DNA of 64,000 nt from positions 642,604 through 706,603 of the forward strand of contig JAQSEB010000179.1 in NCBI GenBank assembly GCA_030063045.1, in the 5' to 3' direction. Shown piece after piece: positions 12,066 through 24,900 of this stretch (its first letter is position 1; every line of letters starts with the position of its first letter). The notes beneath the pieces were generated by a model, which saw only the letters and a program-made list of their open reading frames with translations, ran no database searches and had not been told where the DNA came from. This DNA comes from Pratylenchus scribneri. Taxonomy: Eukaryota > Nematoda > Chromadorea > Rhabditida > Pratylenchidae. A program made the translations under genes and the position numbers.

Positions 12066-12910
12066 AATTTAAAAAAGATTAAAAAAACACATTTATCCCC
12101 CAATTAAATCCAAAAAGAATTTCCACAAACTCTCAAATCACCATTCATTCGAATATTTTTTAATTTGTAATTTCAATCAAATTGTCAAATGAAGCCTTTA
12201 GGGCGAGATTGACTATCAGAAATAAAAATTTAAAATGCAAAGGCAAAGTCAATAAACTATCAAAATTCCTTCAATATTTAGGGCAATTCCCTCCCAAAAA
12301 AGGAATAAACATTTCCTCCATTTTACCAAATAAATAGTCTTCCCATTTTTTGACAATCCCAATGAGGTCAAAGTCAAACATTTTTCACAGGCAATTGGGT
12401 TTTGGCTGTGCCCACTTTGGCTTTTCGCCTCAAGGGTGGTCAATGGTCAAACCATTCCTGCCCCAGAGGTCAAAGTTCGCATTTTCTCCACATATGGATG
12501 GGGAACAGTCGCTTACAAAAATTCTAGTATAGATATAGAAGAGTGGTCAAAAATCTATATACCCTATTCCAACAATAAAAGTGTCCAAAGGTCATTATTA
12601 TTCATTTTCAATACTCTACTTTCGAAGTCCAATTTCCGAAACATCATCGCCATAATAATTCTTTCCTATTTTCCCAACCATTCAACCATTCATTCCATTT
12701 TATCTGGGAATTGTTTGTCGATATTGCCCCATTTCTTTATTTGTTCTTTCCCAATGGATTGCCTATCCCCACAATTTCATTGCTTACCATTTTCACTAAA
12801 ATGTCCATCAATTCAGCTGATAAGCCCAATCAAATTCTCCATTTCCCAATTTTTATTCTCCAAAATTAATTTTTATTTCATTATTTTTAATTTTAGAAAT
12901 ATAATAGAGA
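12066..12910. other. spacer between tandem paralogues
   Basis: No exon supported. The part 12640-12900 is pyrimidine-rich and leads into the ATG at 12911; the ORFs here lack conserved features. Presumed 3' UTR of copy 1 and promoter of copy 2. Confidence 0.5.
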
Positions 12911-14630
12911 ATGGCCATTTTGGACAATCCAATGTTTGAATGTGAGGAGAAAAATTCGGTTACGACTGATGAAAGTGTGGCCGGCGATGCCGAAAGTCAA
13001 GGAATGGTCACGGAAATGGCAAAGGATCCAGTCAAATCATTTGGAATGGAATTTGCCAAAAAATGGCCTTTTGGCACTTTCAAAACCATCAATACCGTAA
13101 TTTTGGAAAAAATTACTAAATTACAATTTTCCAGCTTCTTTTGCTTGCTTTGCTCCTTTGTACCGCATTGAATCAAATTTACTCATTGTCTTGGTCCAAT
13201 TTTCATAATGTCATTCCAATTGGCATTATCAACAATGATGGAGCATGGACATCCACTGATATAATGATTCAACATTTTGTTGGACTTTTTATAGTTTCCT
13301 TCCTTTCGATGGCTGCCTATTGGATTTTGCGCAGGAAATTGGATTCAAATAAACATTCCCTTGGCTGTATTGGCATTTGGGTGGGATTAAAATTGGGAAA
13401 TATTTAAGTTATTTTGGCCTATTTTCCAGGACATTGTCTTTTCTTCCATCGCTATTCCAATTTGCATCAATGCTTTTGCCATTTATGGGCTTATGGCTGC
13501 AGCTGAATGGAAATGGTTTTTCCCAAAATTGACAAATTCATCCATGACTTTGGCCGAATTAACTGAATCCAAAATCAAGTGAGAATTTTTCATGGAAATA
13601 TTGATGATTCTATTTATTTTCTTTTTAGTCAGGATCCGGATGATCCCTATAGCCGTTATCACTGGGAATATGAATATCCAGCTCCCGAATTTCGAAAAAA
13701 GATAATACTAGTTCGATTGGCAGCGGACTCTTCAATTTTGGTCGGTCAAAAATAAATAAAATTCAAATTTATTTTATTTTTTTTGCAGATTTTATTGGCC
13801 ATTTTAATTCCAATGAATTTGTTCTCCTTCTCCCGTATTCGCAAAATGATAAAACGAACAAATTTATGGTTGAATTTGAGTGAATATTCTCAATTTTACG
13901 CGGAATCCAACGAAAATGACAAAAAATATGCGCAATTTTGGCCAAATGGATTATTCAAATTCCTTTTCTGGGTATTATAATAATTTATTCAATCATTCTA
14001 ATTTCCTCTTTAAGTTTATTCCAATTTTGTACTGCATTTTTGAGGATGCTCGAGGAAGTGTTACCATTCTGCATGTTTTCACCTTCGCTATGGCCATGTT
14101 TTTCCACTGGCTTTATTTCATTCGCAAAACTCGCTTCCGAAGTATGGATGACTTGAAGGCAAGCAAATTGGCTGAAAACAATGCCAAATTTCGATTTTCC
14201 TTTATGGTTCTATTTGTAAGTGAATTATTTCTACATTTTCAATTGAATAATTTCAATTTTTATAGGACATTTTTGTGGCATTTGATGCCATCCTATTTTA
14301 CATCTTCTTTATTCAATTTCGATTTAATTCTGTGAAGGTAAAAAAATAAATTTTATTTAAATACTCATTTATTTAATATTATTATTTTAGTATGCATTTT
14401 TGCTTCATTTAATTCATTTGATTTATATTACCATTTTTTTTGGAGCCGAATTATTCAAAGGATGCCCCAAAATTCGCTTCAATTTGCCGCAAATTTCAAT
14501 CAGTGTGAATATCAATGTGATCAAAGGGAATGAAAATGAGGCAAAAGCGATTAGCGGAAATGGAGAAAATGGTTCCAAAATGGCTGAAAATGTGCAAGAA
14601 GAGGAGAAGAATCTTCTTCAACAGATTTGA
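12911..14630 (+). CDS. novel multipass membrane protein, tandem copy 2
   Basis: Exons 12911-13096, 13135-13380, 13430-13578, 13629-13740, 13789-13971, 14015-14215, 14266-14337, 14391-14630 give 462 aa. The exon count, phases and the lengths of exons 1 (186 nt) and 5 (183 nt) equal those of the upstream copy. The best-conserved block is PICINAFAIYGLMAAAEWK followed by PKLTNSSMTLAELT, in exon 3. Copy 2 lacks the Thr/Pro-rich linker and has an acidic YSRYHWEYEYPAPE stretch instead. The C-terminal tail repeats the pattern (I)S(I/V)N..IN(V)I then acidic/Asn-rich. Multipass membrane protein of unknown role, clearly a tandem duplicate. Confidence 0.85.
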
Positions 14631-14881
14631 ATAAAGAAGAAGAATTGACAAATTTATGGAAAGGAAATAAAAATAATTAAATGAATGGATGAATGAAATG
14701 TGGAAATTTTAATGGAAAATTCAACATTTAATTTAAAAGCAATTTTCTTTTATTCTACAAATGGACTTGTAATTTTTTGCTTATATTCAAAATTTTGCCA
14801 TGCATTTTTGCAAGATAAAAATAATTAATTTACGTATATTTAAATTAATGAATATATTAATATTAATATTATTGGAATATT

Positions 14882-16275
14882 TTAATATTCTGAGTGAGTA
14901 TTCTGCTGATGAGATTGAAGGGCAATTGTTCCATTTGTGCCGTCCACTTGATTCCGATAAATTAGATTCGAAAATGTTTTGCAAATATTTTCCATCCATT
15001 CCATCAATCCTCGTCGATAATTCTAAATTAATTTTTAATATTTATTTTATAAGAATATTTCCAACTCACTTTAATGATTATAATCGAAATAATTGGATTC
15101 AATGCAGGTGGGAAAAACATTGGGACTGGTTCAAGCATATAAAAATATTGGCCAAATGCGCCCAAATCAATGTGGGCCACCTCAGTGATTATTCCAAATA
15201 GCAAAGGTCCATAAATGGTGAATGGCAATGCAGCCTGAAATATAAATTAAAAATTTTTATAATTTATTTTTAACCTGAATAAGTAAATTTCGAGTAATTT
15301 GTCGATTTAATTCAACAATTTTCTTTTGCTCTAATTTATTCAAGAAATTCCTAAAAATAATTTTTAAAATTTATTCATTCCAAATGTTTTACTTTTGGCC
15401 GAATGTTTCCTTTCTGACATGTCGATGCATCAAAAATCCTAGAATGCATAAAATTGCATATGCAAATGTGCAGCAAATAATTATATAATATAAATCCACC
15501 GTCAATAACAAATTTTGACCCTGAATAAAGTAAAAATAATTGGAACCCATTTTTTTGGCATTCATTCGAACGGAATGTGCGGCCAATAATATTTTTTCCG
15601 TTGTTAAATTAATGGCCAACAATTCTGCAACATTTTTATCTGTCAAGAATGCATTTGCATCCAGTGGATAATAAACAATCCCAAGGGCAATTGTGAATGC
15701 CAATGGGATGGTCAAAATGGCGGCAAATGTGGAGAAGTAAAAAAGGGTAGAAGGACGACGTTCCCTTTGGGATTACAAATAATTGGAATGAATTTATTTT
15801 ATTGTTTTACCAATTGAGAACCAAATATCGATATATAAATTGGTTGACGAAACCAAATAGGGAAACATAGGTGAGAAAATGCCAAATCAACAAAAGTGCC
15901 AAATTTACCCAGCGTAAATCGGCATTTTGGGTTTGCCAAATTCCATTCAAAATGAATTCAACTTCCCCTTTTGATGTGAAAAAATATGACTAAAAAATGA
16001 TAAATTAAAAATATGATTTTTTGGGAACCAACTGGGTCAGAAAATAAAACGCTAATAAGAAGTAAAATGTCAGTGAAACAATTTTGAAGCAAAATCTTAA
16101 GAAAAGTTTGAAAATTTTATCAAAAAACAAAACAAACTTTGCTATAAATTTGCATTGATTTTGGTGTATATGTCCGAATCAATCCAATCAAAGTCAAATT
16201 AAGTAAAATTCCGGGTACAACGGTTAACCAAGAACAAAAGGTACTCAATGTTCGAACAAAATGGCCAAAAGCCAT
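14882..16275 (-). CDS. Str/Srh/Srd-type 7TM chemoreceptor
   Basis: Seven exons on the minus strand, 16138-16275, 16033-16095, 15811-15989, 15393-15764, 15275-15350, 15070-15234, 14882-15022, encode 377 aa. Typical nematode serpentine-receptor signatures are visible: VPGILLNLTLIGLI (TM1), QFIYRYLVLN at the cytoplasmic end of TM3, a long second extracellular loop, LNRQITRNLLIQAALPF before TM6 and FPPALNPIISIIIIKNYRRG at the end of TM7. Such receptors sit in sensory cilia and detect chemicals through G proteins. The exact subfamily needs a profile search. The gene is tail-to-tail with the membrane-protein pair (252 bp apart). All splice sites are GT-AG and no break was seen. Confidence 0.87.
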
Positions 16276-17598
16276 TTTAAAACAATTTTTCTCACAATAA
16301 AATTAAATAGCAAATAAAACGGTTGAAAAAATGAATGAAACTTTTGATAAAAATTTTAAAATAAATATTATTTAATAATACTACTGTTACTGTATGCCAA
16401 ATGAAAAGGAAAAATAAAATAAAATTAACAATAAATTATGTTCGTCAGCAGCAAGTGTATTTCTAAGTAATTTCCTTGGAATTTTCAGGGAAAAACATCG
16501 AATTGTAAAGAATTAAATTATGTTGGAATTTAATTTATCAATGACAAAGTAATTGGAATCTGGCACACTCAATACTTAAAAAGAAATTTAATTTGCAATT
16601 TGAAGATTATAATTTGATTTGATGGTTTACGATTAATAAGAAAGAGTCACGAGCACGACTCGCGAGGTTGGAATGATGAATAACCTGTTGTTTATAATAA
16701 AATGCAAATTAAATAATAATTAAAAAAACTGCTTTTTTTTCTTTCTGATTAAATTTACAATGAATCGTCAATGGCATCCAAAATAATTCAATAAATTTTT
16801 TTATATTTTCATTTTATTAATTTTTCTTATTTTTTATTCCATCCAATTATTTTCCTTTTGAACAAAATCAAATCAACAAAATTCAACTTTTCTCAAGTAA
16901 AAAAGTCGATAAAAACGAGGATATAAAAGTTTGGGGTTGAATGGGCAAAACATTTGGTTTAAAAAATTTAAAGAAATTACCTCCTCCTCAAACGACAGCA
17001 GCTGTCTTCTATTTGTTTGTCTTTTTTTATTTTATTTTATTAATGCATTCACCTTTTTACCAAATTCATGAATATTTCACAATCCGAATAAATTCTCTAT
17101 TAATTGTTTTTAATTTAATTTTGTAGAATACAACGAAAAGACTGCGGTTTTGTAATTTTATGGTAGAATAAAAGGTTTTTAATTAATGGGAACGACAGCA
17201 AAGAGCACAGTTGCCTTTTTGCTTGATAAAGGGCTTTTTAGCAAAATGAATAATAAAATAAGACAATGGTATTAGAAATGCACAAAAAATATGAAAGTAA
17301 ATCTTCGGTGTACCCTAATTTATTGAAGTTCAAAAGTAGAGTTCGGAACGGAAAGGTCAAGTAATATAACAAAAATGATAGTCGAATACAAAAGGACGGT
17401 TCAAAAAATGATTAGGTTTCAAATCAAGCTATTCGAATACTGTACTTAATACAGTTTTGAACCACCCTGAGGCTCTAAATTGCTTTTATGAACAAAATTC
17501 GCTCTATTAAACATTAATTAATCTAATAATGAATACAAACGTGCATTTATAATTTTTATTCTATTTATTATATTATTATTAGATATTATATTGTAAAA
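16276..17598. other. intergenic, no gene seen
   Basis: Divergent promoter region between the receptor (-) and the Pmp3 gene (+). Very AT-rich. The ORF at 16941-17126 is a low-complexity T-rich frame without recognisable features and was not accepted. Confidence 0.5.
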
Positions 17599-17934
17599 AT
17601 GGATTTTCAATCAATCAAAATCACTGCCAATGACATAAAGGAGACAGCAAAGGAAATTGCGCGACCCAGAAAAAAAGGCTATTACATTGAAAGCAAAACA
17701 ATCAAATCCATCATTGAGGGATTCTTTTGCATTTTCTTTCCAGTATATTTTATAAAAAATTAAATATTAATAATAATTATTATTTGATAATTTTAGCCGA
17801 TCGCAGTTGGCATTCACGGTGGCCCAAAGCCCCAATTCCACTACAATTTGGGTCTTTGCTGTTTGCTCACTTTGCTGGGCTTTTTTCCTGGCATTGCACA
17901 TTCTACCTATTATTGCTTCTTCAGTGGATTCTAA
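17599..17934 (+). CDS. Pmp3/UPF0057 small membrane proteolipid
   Basis: Exons 17599-17742 and 17797-17934, 93 aa. The C-terminal half carries the Pmp3 family pattern: PIAVGIHGGPKPQFHYNLGL, then CLLTLLGFFPGIAHSTYYCF, matching the family's PPLAV...G....F..N..LTLLGY.PGI.HA.Y. That gives two membrane spans. The N-terminus adds about 45 charged residues, longer than the 50-60 aa plant and yeast members. In yeast and plants these proteolipids sit in the plasma membrane and affect cation leak and membrane potential; nematodes have several copies. Confidence 0.87.
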
Positions 17935-18501
17935 ATGGATTAATATGGAATTATTTTCATAGAATTCTTATGTCATAATTAAATAATAATGAACATTTTC
18001 CAATAATAAAAATGTTAATTAATAATTTTTAAGTGTTGTATAAATTTAGTCATAATTTGAATTGTAAATATGATCTAATAGAATTGATAAAATAAACTTT
18101 GATCAGTGATCAGAATATTCCTTCTTAAAACAATGTACTGTACTGACTAACCTACGCCTTTTAATTCCTCATCATCATTTTTGATTGTGTTGTGTTTTAT
18201 GTACCCTGGACCTAGTGTTAGACTATCACTACCCTATTGAAAACCATAAAGTACAGCACAACGCTAATTCATCCATTCTATAATTTTTTTTTCTCTCACT
18301 CTCATAAGAATAAACACTTATTTAGCACAAAACACGAACATCATCCTATGCAATTCTATCAGTTTTTGACTCCTCTATTTTCTTTTATTCCCCTCACTCA
18401 AACAGTGACTTTGTGGAAAATATATTTTCAAAGCCCATTAAAAATAAATTAAAAACAATTCCAGCTTTTTCATTCGGCAAATTATTCAAAAATTTTTAAA
18501 A
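17935..18501. other. intergenic, no gene seen
   Basis: AT-rich spacer between the Pmp3 and DUF1772 genes. The ORF at 18237-18452 has no recognisable content. Confidence 0.5.
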
Positions 18502-19031
18502 ATGTTCCAACTTTTTGCTTTCCTCGCCTCTTCTGCATTCACAGGTGTTTGTTTATATGTAAATTTGTTCCAAATCAAAGCCAAAAAATTGGACGCAAAT
18601 ACCGCTGTAAAACATTGGCAAGTTATCTTCACTGCGGCTGATCCAATGCAGGTGCATTTATTTAATACAATAAAATGTTAAAAATATTTTATCAAAATAT
18701 TTGATAAATTCGATTTTTTTCTTTACTAAAATAATCTAAAATTTAGCCATTGTTGGCCGTGATCGGAGGTATTTCTGGCATTATCGGCTTTTTGACAAGT
18801 TGGCACCCATTTTGGCTGATTGGTGCCCTCCTGATTTTGGCAAATGTGCCCTTCACTCTTCTCCTCATCTTCCCAATAAATAAACGACTGATGGCCACAA
18901 AAGATGGAGAAGCAGATCAAAAATCGCTGGAATTGATTGACAATTGGAATAAATTGCATGCTTTTCGCACCATTTTTGGCACATTGGCAACCATTTTCTT
19001 CTTTTTTGCCTTGAAAAATATGCTAAATTGA
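18502..19031 (+). CDS. DUF1772-family membrane protein
   Basis: Exons 18502-18651 and 18747-19031 give 144 aa. Four hydrophobic segments are visible: MFQLFAFLASSAFTGVCLYV, LLAVIGGISGIIGFLTSW, WLIGALLILANVPFTLLLIF and IFGTLATIFFFFALKNML. The block ANVPFTLLLIFPINKRLM followed by a soluble stretch with WNKLHAFRTI is the DUF1772 signature (NVP.T...PtN..L...W..LH..R). Some fungal members are called anthrone oxygenases, but the animal proteins have no assigned reaction. Size is normal for the family. Confidence 0.82.
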
Positions 19032-19355
19032 ATATTGATGACTTTATAAAATATAAATACAACAATGATTTGTAAAACGATAAATCTGATTAATCGATCA
19101 AAATCAAATAATATTTTTAAATATTTTTTAAAAAATAAAGCATATTTACGATTGAAAGGAAAACTTGATGGGAAGCTTAATTTGCTTTTCGAATTGTTTT
19201 TAACAATCGACTGTCAATAATCAAATCAGTCTCCTCTCCTGACTCATTATTATATGATTTAAAATAAAATATTTATATCAAAATTTATAAAGTGCTGATT
19301 TTTCGTTAACATTGTCAAAATTGAAAAATGGATGAATAAATGCATTGAAAATGGA
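19032..19355. other. convergent 3' spacer
   Basis: Between the DUF1772 gene (+) and poly(A) polymerase copy A (-). Part of it (19305-19355) belongs to the near-identical tract shared with copy B. No gene is seen. Confidence 0.5.
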
Positions 19356-21954
19356 TTAATTCTTTGTTTTCGGCATCCATTTGAGTAAATCCTCTTTGGA
19401 AAAATAGCTGAAAATTGCATCAAATTTATCCTCTTCTTTGTCATTTTTTCCATCTTCTTCAGACAATTGCTTATAAAATTCTTCCTTTGTTTTTGTGATT
19501 AATTGTTTTGAACTTTCTTTCCAATTTATGGCCGCCTCCAATTCCACATTTTCAACATTAATCTATTAAAAATTAATTAAAATTATTCATTTTTATTATT
19601 CCATACATCATCCTTCAATTTGATGCCGGCCAACCAAATTGTACATAATTTTTCCTCATTTTTTCGCCCAAATTGTTCTGGACAAATTCTTTTATTGATT
19701 ATTCTTTCCGGTTTTATGTGGCAATAATCAATTTGTGGTGCATCGATTAGGGGAAGTTTAAGGCGAAGTTTGGCCTCAAGAAAGCCACAAAATGCTGGCC
19801 CATTTGCACTTTTTGGTGAATATTTACAAATAATTCCCACAAAATTAGAATACTAAAAAGGAATTAAATTAATTTTAATTATTTTATTAAAATATTTCCT
19901 ACTTTATCTTCAAATTTTTGTGTAGCAAATAAATTTGTCAATTTTTCATGGATTAAATTTGCCGGTGGTTCTCCGGCCATTTCAATTAATTCTCGAATTT
20001 TGGCAACTTTTTCCAATCCTAAATCAAAACAAAATTAAATTAATTTATAATTTTTGGATTATTTTGGCCAACCATTGCCCAATTCTGCATTGATTATTCG
20101 CCGTGTTGGGGGAATAATTTGGAATGCCCCATTTTGGGTGGGAAATCCGGCCGTAATCACTTGCCATCCCAGCTCATTTCCATGCCGGGCCGCAATTTCC
20201 CTTCCCTTCGACCAATCCAATATTTTTCGAATATTTTCATCATTTTTCTTGAATTCCAAATGAATTTCTTCCAACATTTCATTTCCCCTTCTATATAAAT
20301 AAATCATAATTTAATTATTTTTAATTTTACTTTTGATATTTCTGAAAGAATTGTTCCAATAATTTTAATGCCGATGCATTTTCCCCCAATTCCATTGCCA
20401 ATTTACAAACCAACACACTCAATGTGGGCCCATTCAAGAATCCAAAAAGGCCATTATATATGAAATTATCTAATATTAAATATTTAATTTAAATTTATCT
20501 AAATTAATTTTAATCACTTTTTGTCCATAATTTCAATGCCAAAATTGCAATTTGAAAATTCCTGTAATTTTCCTTATTTGGCAACAAATCAACAATTTGT
20601 TTATTGGCTCGATAGCCTAAATAATAAATATATTTTATTTTAATTTTTGGGACCTGATAATGCCAAAATCATTCCATTTCTTTTATCATTTTTATTTTGC
20701 AATAATTCATTGGCCCCAACAATTTCCTCCGATCCAATCACATTTTTCAAATCTTTTTCAATTTCTTTCAAATTTCCAATTTTTTCTCCTTTTTCATTTT
20801 TTGTTTTAATTTTTTCCTTTACTTCCTTTCCAATTCCAATAATTATATTTCGAATTAGTTCATCAATTTGTGCCAAATTTGGTTGCTTTTTCATTATTTC
20901 CTCCATTTTCTCTTTCATTTTTTTGTACTTTTCCAAATTTTTTAATTGTTGATCAATTGTTGGGAAATTATTAATCAATTCTTTTGGCACAAGTGCCATA
21001 TTTATGTCAATTGGAATATTTCGTGTAGATCTCATTTTTATTTGGGGAATGTGGCTGTCAATTTTTTGTATTGAAATCACTTTTTCTGCCTATTATAAAA
21101 TAATTTTATATAATTATTTAAAATATTTTTTTACCTGACAAAGAAAACAATACAGTGAAATTTCATCTCCATTTTCACATTTTTTCCCAAAACATTTCGA
21201 TTTTGAATTTCCCATAAAATTAATTCCAAATTCATTTGCCCAATTTTTGTTCGATTCAAATGGCAAAATTACAATAAAATCAATGTCCGAATCGGCGGTA
21301 TTCAATTTTAATTCCATTGAACCGGAAATTAGCATTCGGCTTTCTTTATTCTATAAAATAATGTAGATATATCACTTGTCAAGAATTATAAATTTTAACG
21401 AATATTTATCATTAAAGAAAAATTAAAATACTTGAATGATAATAATGCCCAGGGGCCTTTCCTATTAATCTAACTGTACCCCTTATCCCCTACCTTTTGA
21501 TAAATCATCCTGTCACCATATCAATCAAATATTGCCCCAATCTCCCTTTTTTAAACCCGCTCATTTTCCACAAAAATATTCACTTTTACGCAGCTATTTT
21601 TCTTCAATCAATTTTAGTTTTAATTTTAATTCACATTTTAATTAATTTTACTCACCCATTTTGCCAATATTTCCATCATTTCCAGTATTATGAATTCACT
21701 TTGATTTAAATATTTTTTCCTACTTGCCATCCTTCTTTTCTCATTTCCCTCATTCACATCCGGATTTGGGAATTCTCCATAACCTTTGCTTTTTAACAAT
21801 TTTACCAGCTTAATTTTAATTATTTTAGCAAATTCAAATATTTTTGGCCCCCAACCTCTTCAATAATTAAATGTTCATTTATTTGTTTCATTTCCTCTTC
21901 CATTGTAATTTTATTTGCTTTCGCTTTTTCCTTCACTAAAATTCGCCAATTTTC
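19305..21954 (-). repeat. near-identical inverted tract, copy A arm
   Basis: This 2.65-kb stretch is an almost exact reverse copy of 35737-38304, exons and introns alike, ending at GTTAAC just past the stop codon. Its 5' edge is abrupt (at GAAAATTGGCG in both). The main difference is about 84 extra bases in the intron 21351-21655. Confidence 0.85.
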
Positions 21955-24900
21955 TTTTCGCGCTGCTTTTTTCCTCTCTTTTCTTTCCTTTCTAGTTTGC
22001 CTAGCTTTTTGATTTGCTTTTCTTTTTGCTATCATTTCAGGCGTTAATATTTCTTTTTCTAGCACTTTTTTCTTATTTCTTTCTTCTTTTTTATTTATTT
22101 CAATTGCTTTTTTCATGTCTAAATTTGTATATTCTTGTTCAACATTAATATTTGTTGGCTGCTTTTCCTCCAAATTCAATTCCTTGTGAATTGATGAAGA
22201 AGGAGTATTTTGATTGGAAACTGATGATGATCCTTCGTTGTTGCTCTCTCCAAATGAATGGTGTTGATGTTGAATATATGAAGGACTTCGGCCCAAATTA
22301 TGGGAAATTGAATGCTGAACAAAAGTTGGACCTCGAGTCAATATTCTCGATTGGCCTCTGGCCTTTGCATCGATACGTTCTCTTGATGCTAATAAAAATT
22401 AGAATATCCGTCAAAAAAAAATGACCAATTTTTATTATATTTATCGTTACAATATTTAATTTTCTTTAATTTTTTCCATACCTGCTGATGATTGATCATT
22501 TCTTTGAATTCCAATTTCTGTTGATTTTTCCACTCCCTTCTTTTCCTCATCAACTAATTTGCTTTTTGTTTCATTTTCCACATATTCCACTTTCTTCTTT
22601 TCCGTTTCCTCTTTTCCAATTTTTCCTTCCCTTTTACCTGAATTTTCCCCTTTCTCCCCAACATTTTTTGCAATTTTTTCACTCAATTTTTCTTCAATTT
22701 GTTTGAGAATTTCATTTTCCACTCCAATCAATTGGAATAAATTTGTTTTTATTTTTTCATTTTCCGCATTAAATTCTAAATAAAAGTTAATTATATCATT
22801 TTTTAATAAATTTTACTTCGTTTGAATTCCTTCCTGAATTCCTCCCTTCCATTTTTTTCCTCTATAATTTTCACATTTGGATTTAATTGTTCAAAAAATT
22901 GTTCTCGATTTTATTTTTGTGCCAAATGAATCATTCGATTCCATTCTTCAATTTTATTATTTTTCCATTTATTAATTATTTTTTCACATTTATCATCAAT
23001 AATTTCGTCCATCTCCATTTTTATTTCTTCCATTTCCATTTTTCTTTCCTTTGCTTCTTTCAATAAGTCCAAAATGCCGGATTGCATTCTCAAAATGGTA
23101 CCTTTATTTTCCGCTAAATATTTCCATTCCAAATTCCCAAATCGATCATATATCACTAAAAAAAATTTAAATATTTTAAAAATATTTAATTTCATACAAA
23201 TTAATTTATTCTGAATTTCATCGCTTCGCCAAATTTGGATAAAAATTTTAGGATCAGTTTTCCCTTCAGCAGCGGCAGCCCTTACCCTTATCCATTCGCC
23301 CAATTCTTTTTCAATTAAACGTGCCCAACTGAACATGTCAACTGCCATTCGATTTGCCACTCGATTTTCATCATTTTCAGAGAATATTGCCTCTTTTAGA
23401 TGTTCCCTCAACAATGAATCCATCAAGAAATCTGAATTTAATTAAATTATCTAAAAATAAATAAATTAGAATTTACCTTTCTTTGGATGTATTTTGCTTT
23501 CCATCAATTCTGGCATGAACCATTTTTGCCTATTTAATCCCCCAAATTGTTTGGCCAATTCCATAATTTCATTGTAATTTTTGGTCATTATAAAATGATG
23601 ATGAATAGATTGGAGCATTCTGATCCGATGCCATTGTGCATTCCTTTTTTCATTTTCATTTTCGCATAAATCCGATGAATGTTCCAAAATCATTTTTTCA
23701 GGCACATTTATTCCAATTATGTCCAAATATTCTACTGCTGATGAACTGCCTGAAAATTTAATGTTGAAAAAATCTGACAACCCTGTCCTAAACCTCTCAA
23801 TACCTTCTTCCTTTTTCCACGTTTGCAAATTAACCATTTGCAAAAATCTTGACATATAGCAAATATTTTTGGCCGAGACGAAATGCATTCCCCTTTCATT
23901 GTAAACTTCATTCAAAATATTCTTAGCCTTATTTTTAATCATTTCAAAGAGATTTTCATTTTCTTTGCCCAATCCTTGTTCCCTCGATGCCATTCCAATC
24001 CATTCCAATAATCCAATCAACAAGGCAATATCCACCCGAGCATGGCTATATCTCGATTCTTGGGTGTGCGATTTCTTTCCCAATATAAATTTCATATATT
24101 GCCATCGCATTTCAGCATTCATTTCATCTGTAAAAATTAGTGCCGTAAGGGAAAAATATTCAAAAATATATCAAAAGAATAATTCCAGCTTTTTTAAAAG
24201 TAATTTGAAATTCTTAAAATTTAATTTAGAATTTTAACCAATTAAATTTTATTGAAATTTAATTAAAACCAACGAATTCGAAGCCATTTTGGATGAATTT
24301 TTTCCAATGTATCCAATAAATCCAATCGCATTGCATTCTCATCCACCGAAATCATTTTAATAATTTGATTTTTGAAATTTGAATTTGTTTGCAAAAGAAA
24401 TTTTTGAAATTCATTAAAATTTGTGATCAACCAATTTAAATAATCAAAATAAATTTCCATTCTGGTTTCAACGGTCATTGTTTGAACAATCAGCCGTCCA
24501 TAATATTGTAATAATAATTCATTTTCATTGTCGCAAATGTGGTCATTTAGGCCATTCATGAACATAAGTTTCTGAAAGTGATCTCAAATTAAATGATAAA
24601 AACACAAATTATTTTTAGCTAGATAAAAAAATTATTAATTCTTTTTGCTAATATTTTTTCCAATTTCACTAATCTTCAGCCAAATCCCCCATACTCACTT
24701 TAATTTGGTCCCATTCCGGGAATAATTGGAAGCCTTGCTCATTGGTGTACAAAAAATCTTGTATGAATACTTTTGTAAGGCATAATCTTCGATATTTTTC
24801 TTTCATTGAATGAATCGACCCCAATTCATGCATTATTTCCCAATGGAATTTGTAGTCACGGAAAGCGAACGTTTCAATTTCACTATGGCTAAATAATTTG

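Noticed and set aside
16941..17126. 61-codon ORF with hydrophobic C-terminus
   Set aside because: T-rich low complexity; no conserved features or splice context.
24263..24565. A gene end at the TAA after ...KWLRIRWF
   Set aside because: A GTTGGT donor 11 bases earlier (24273) joins in phase to the TTTACAG acceptor at 24128 and restores one long frame, so I treat this as an intron rather than the end of a gene.
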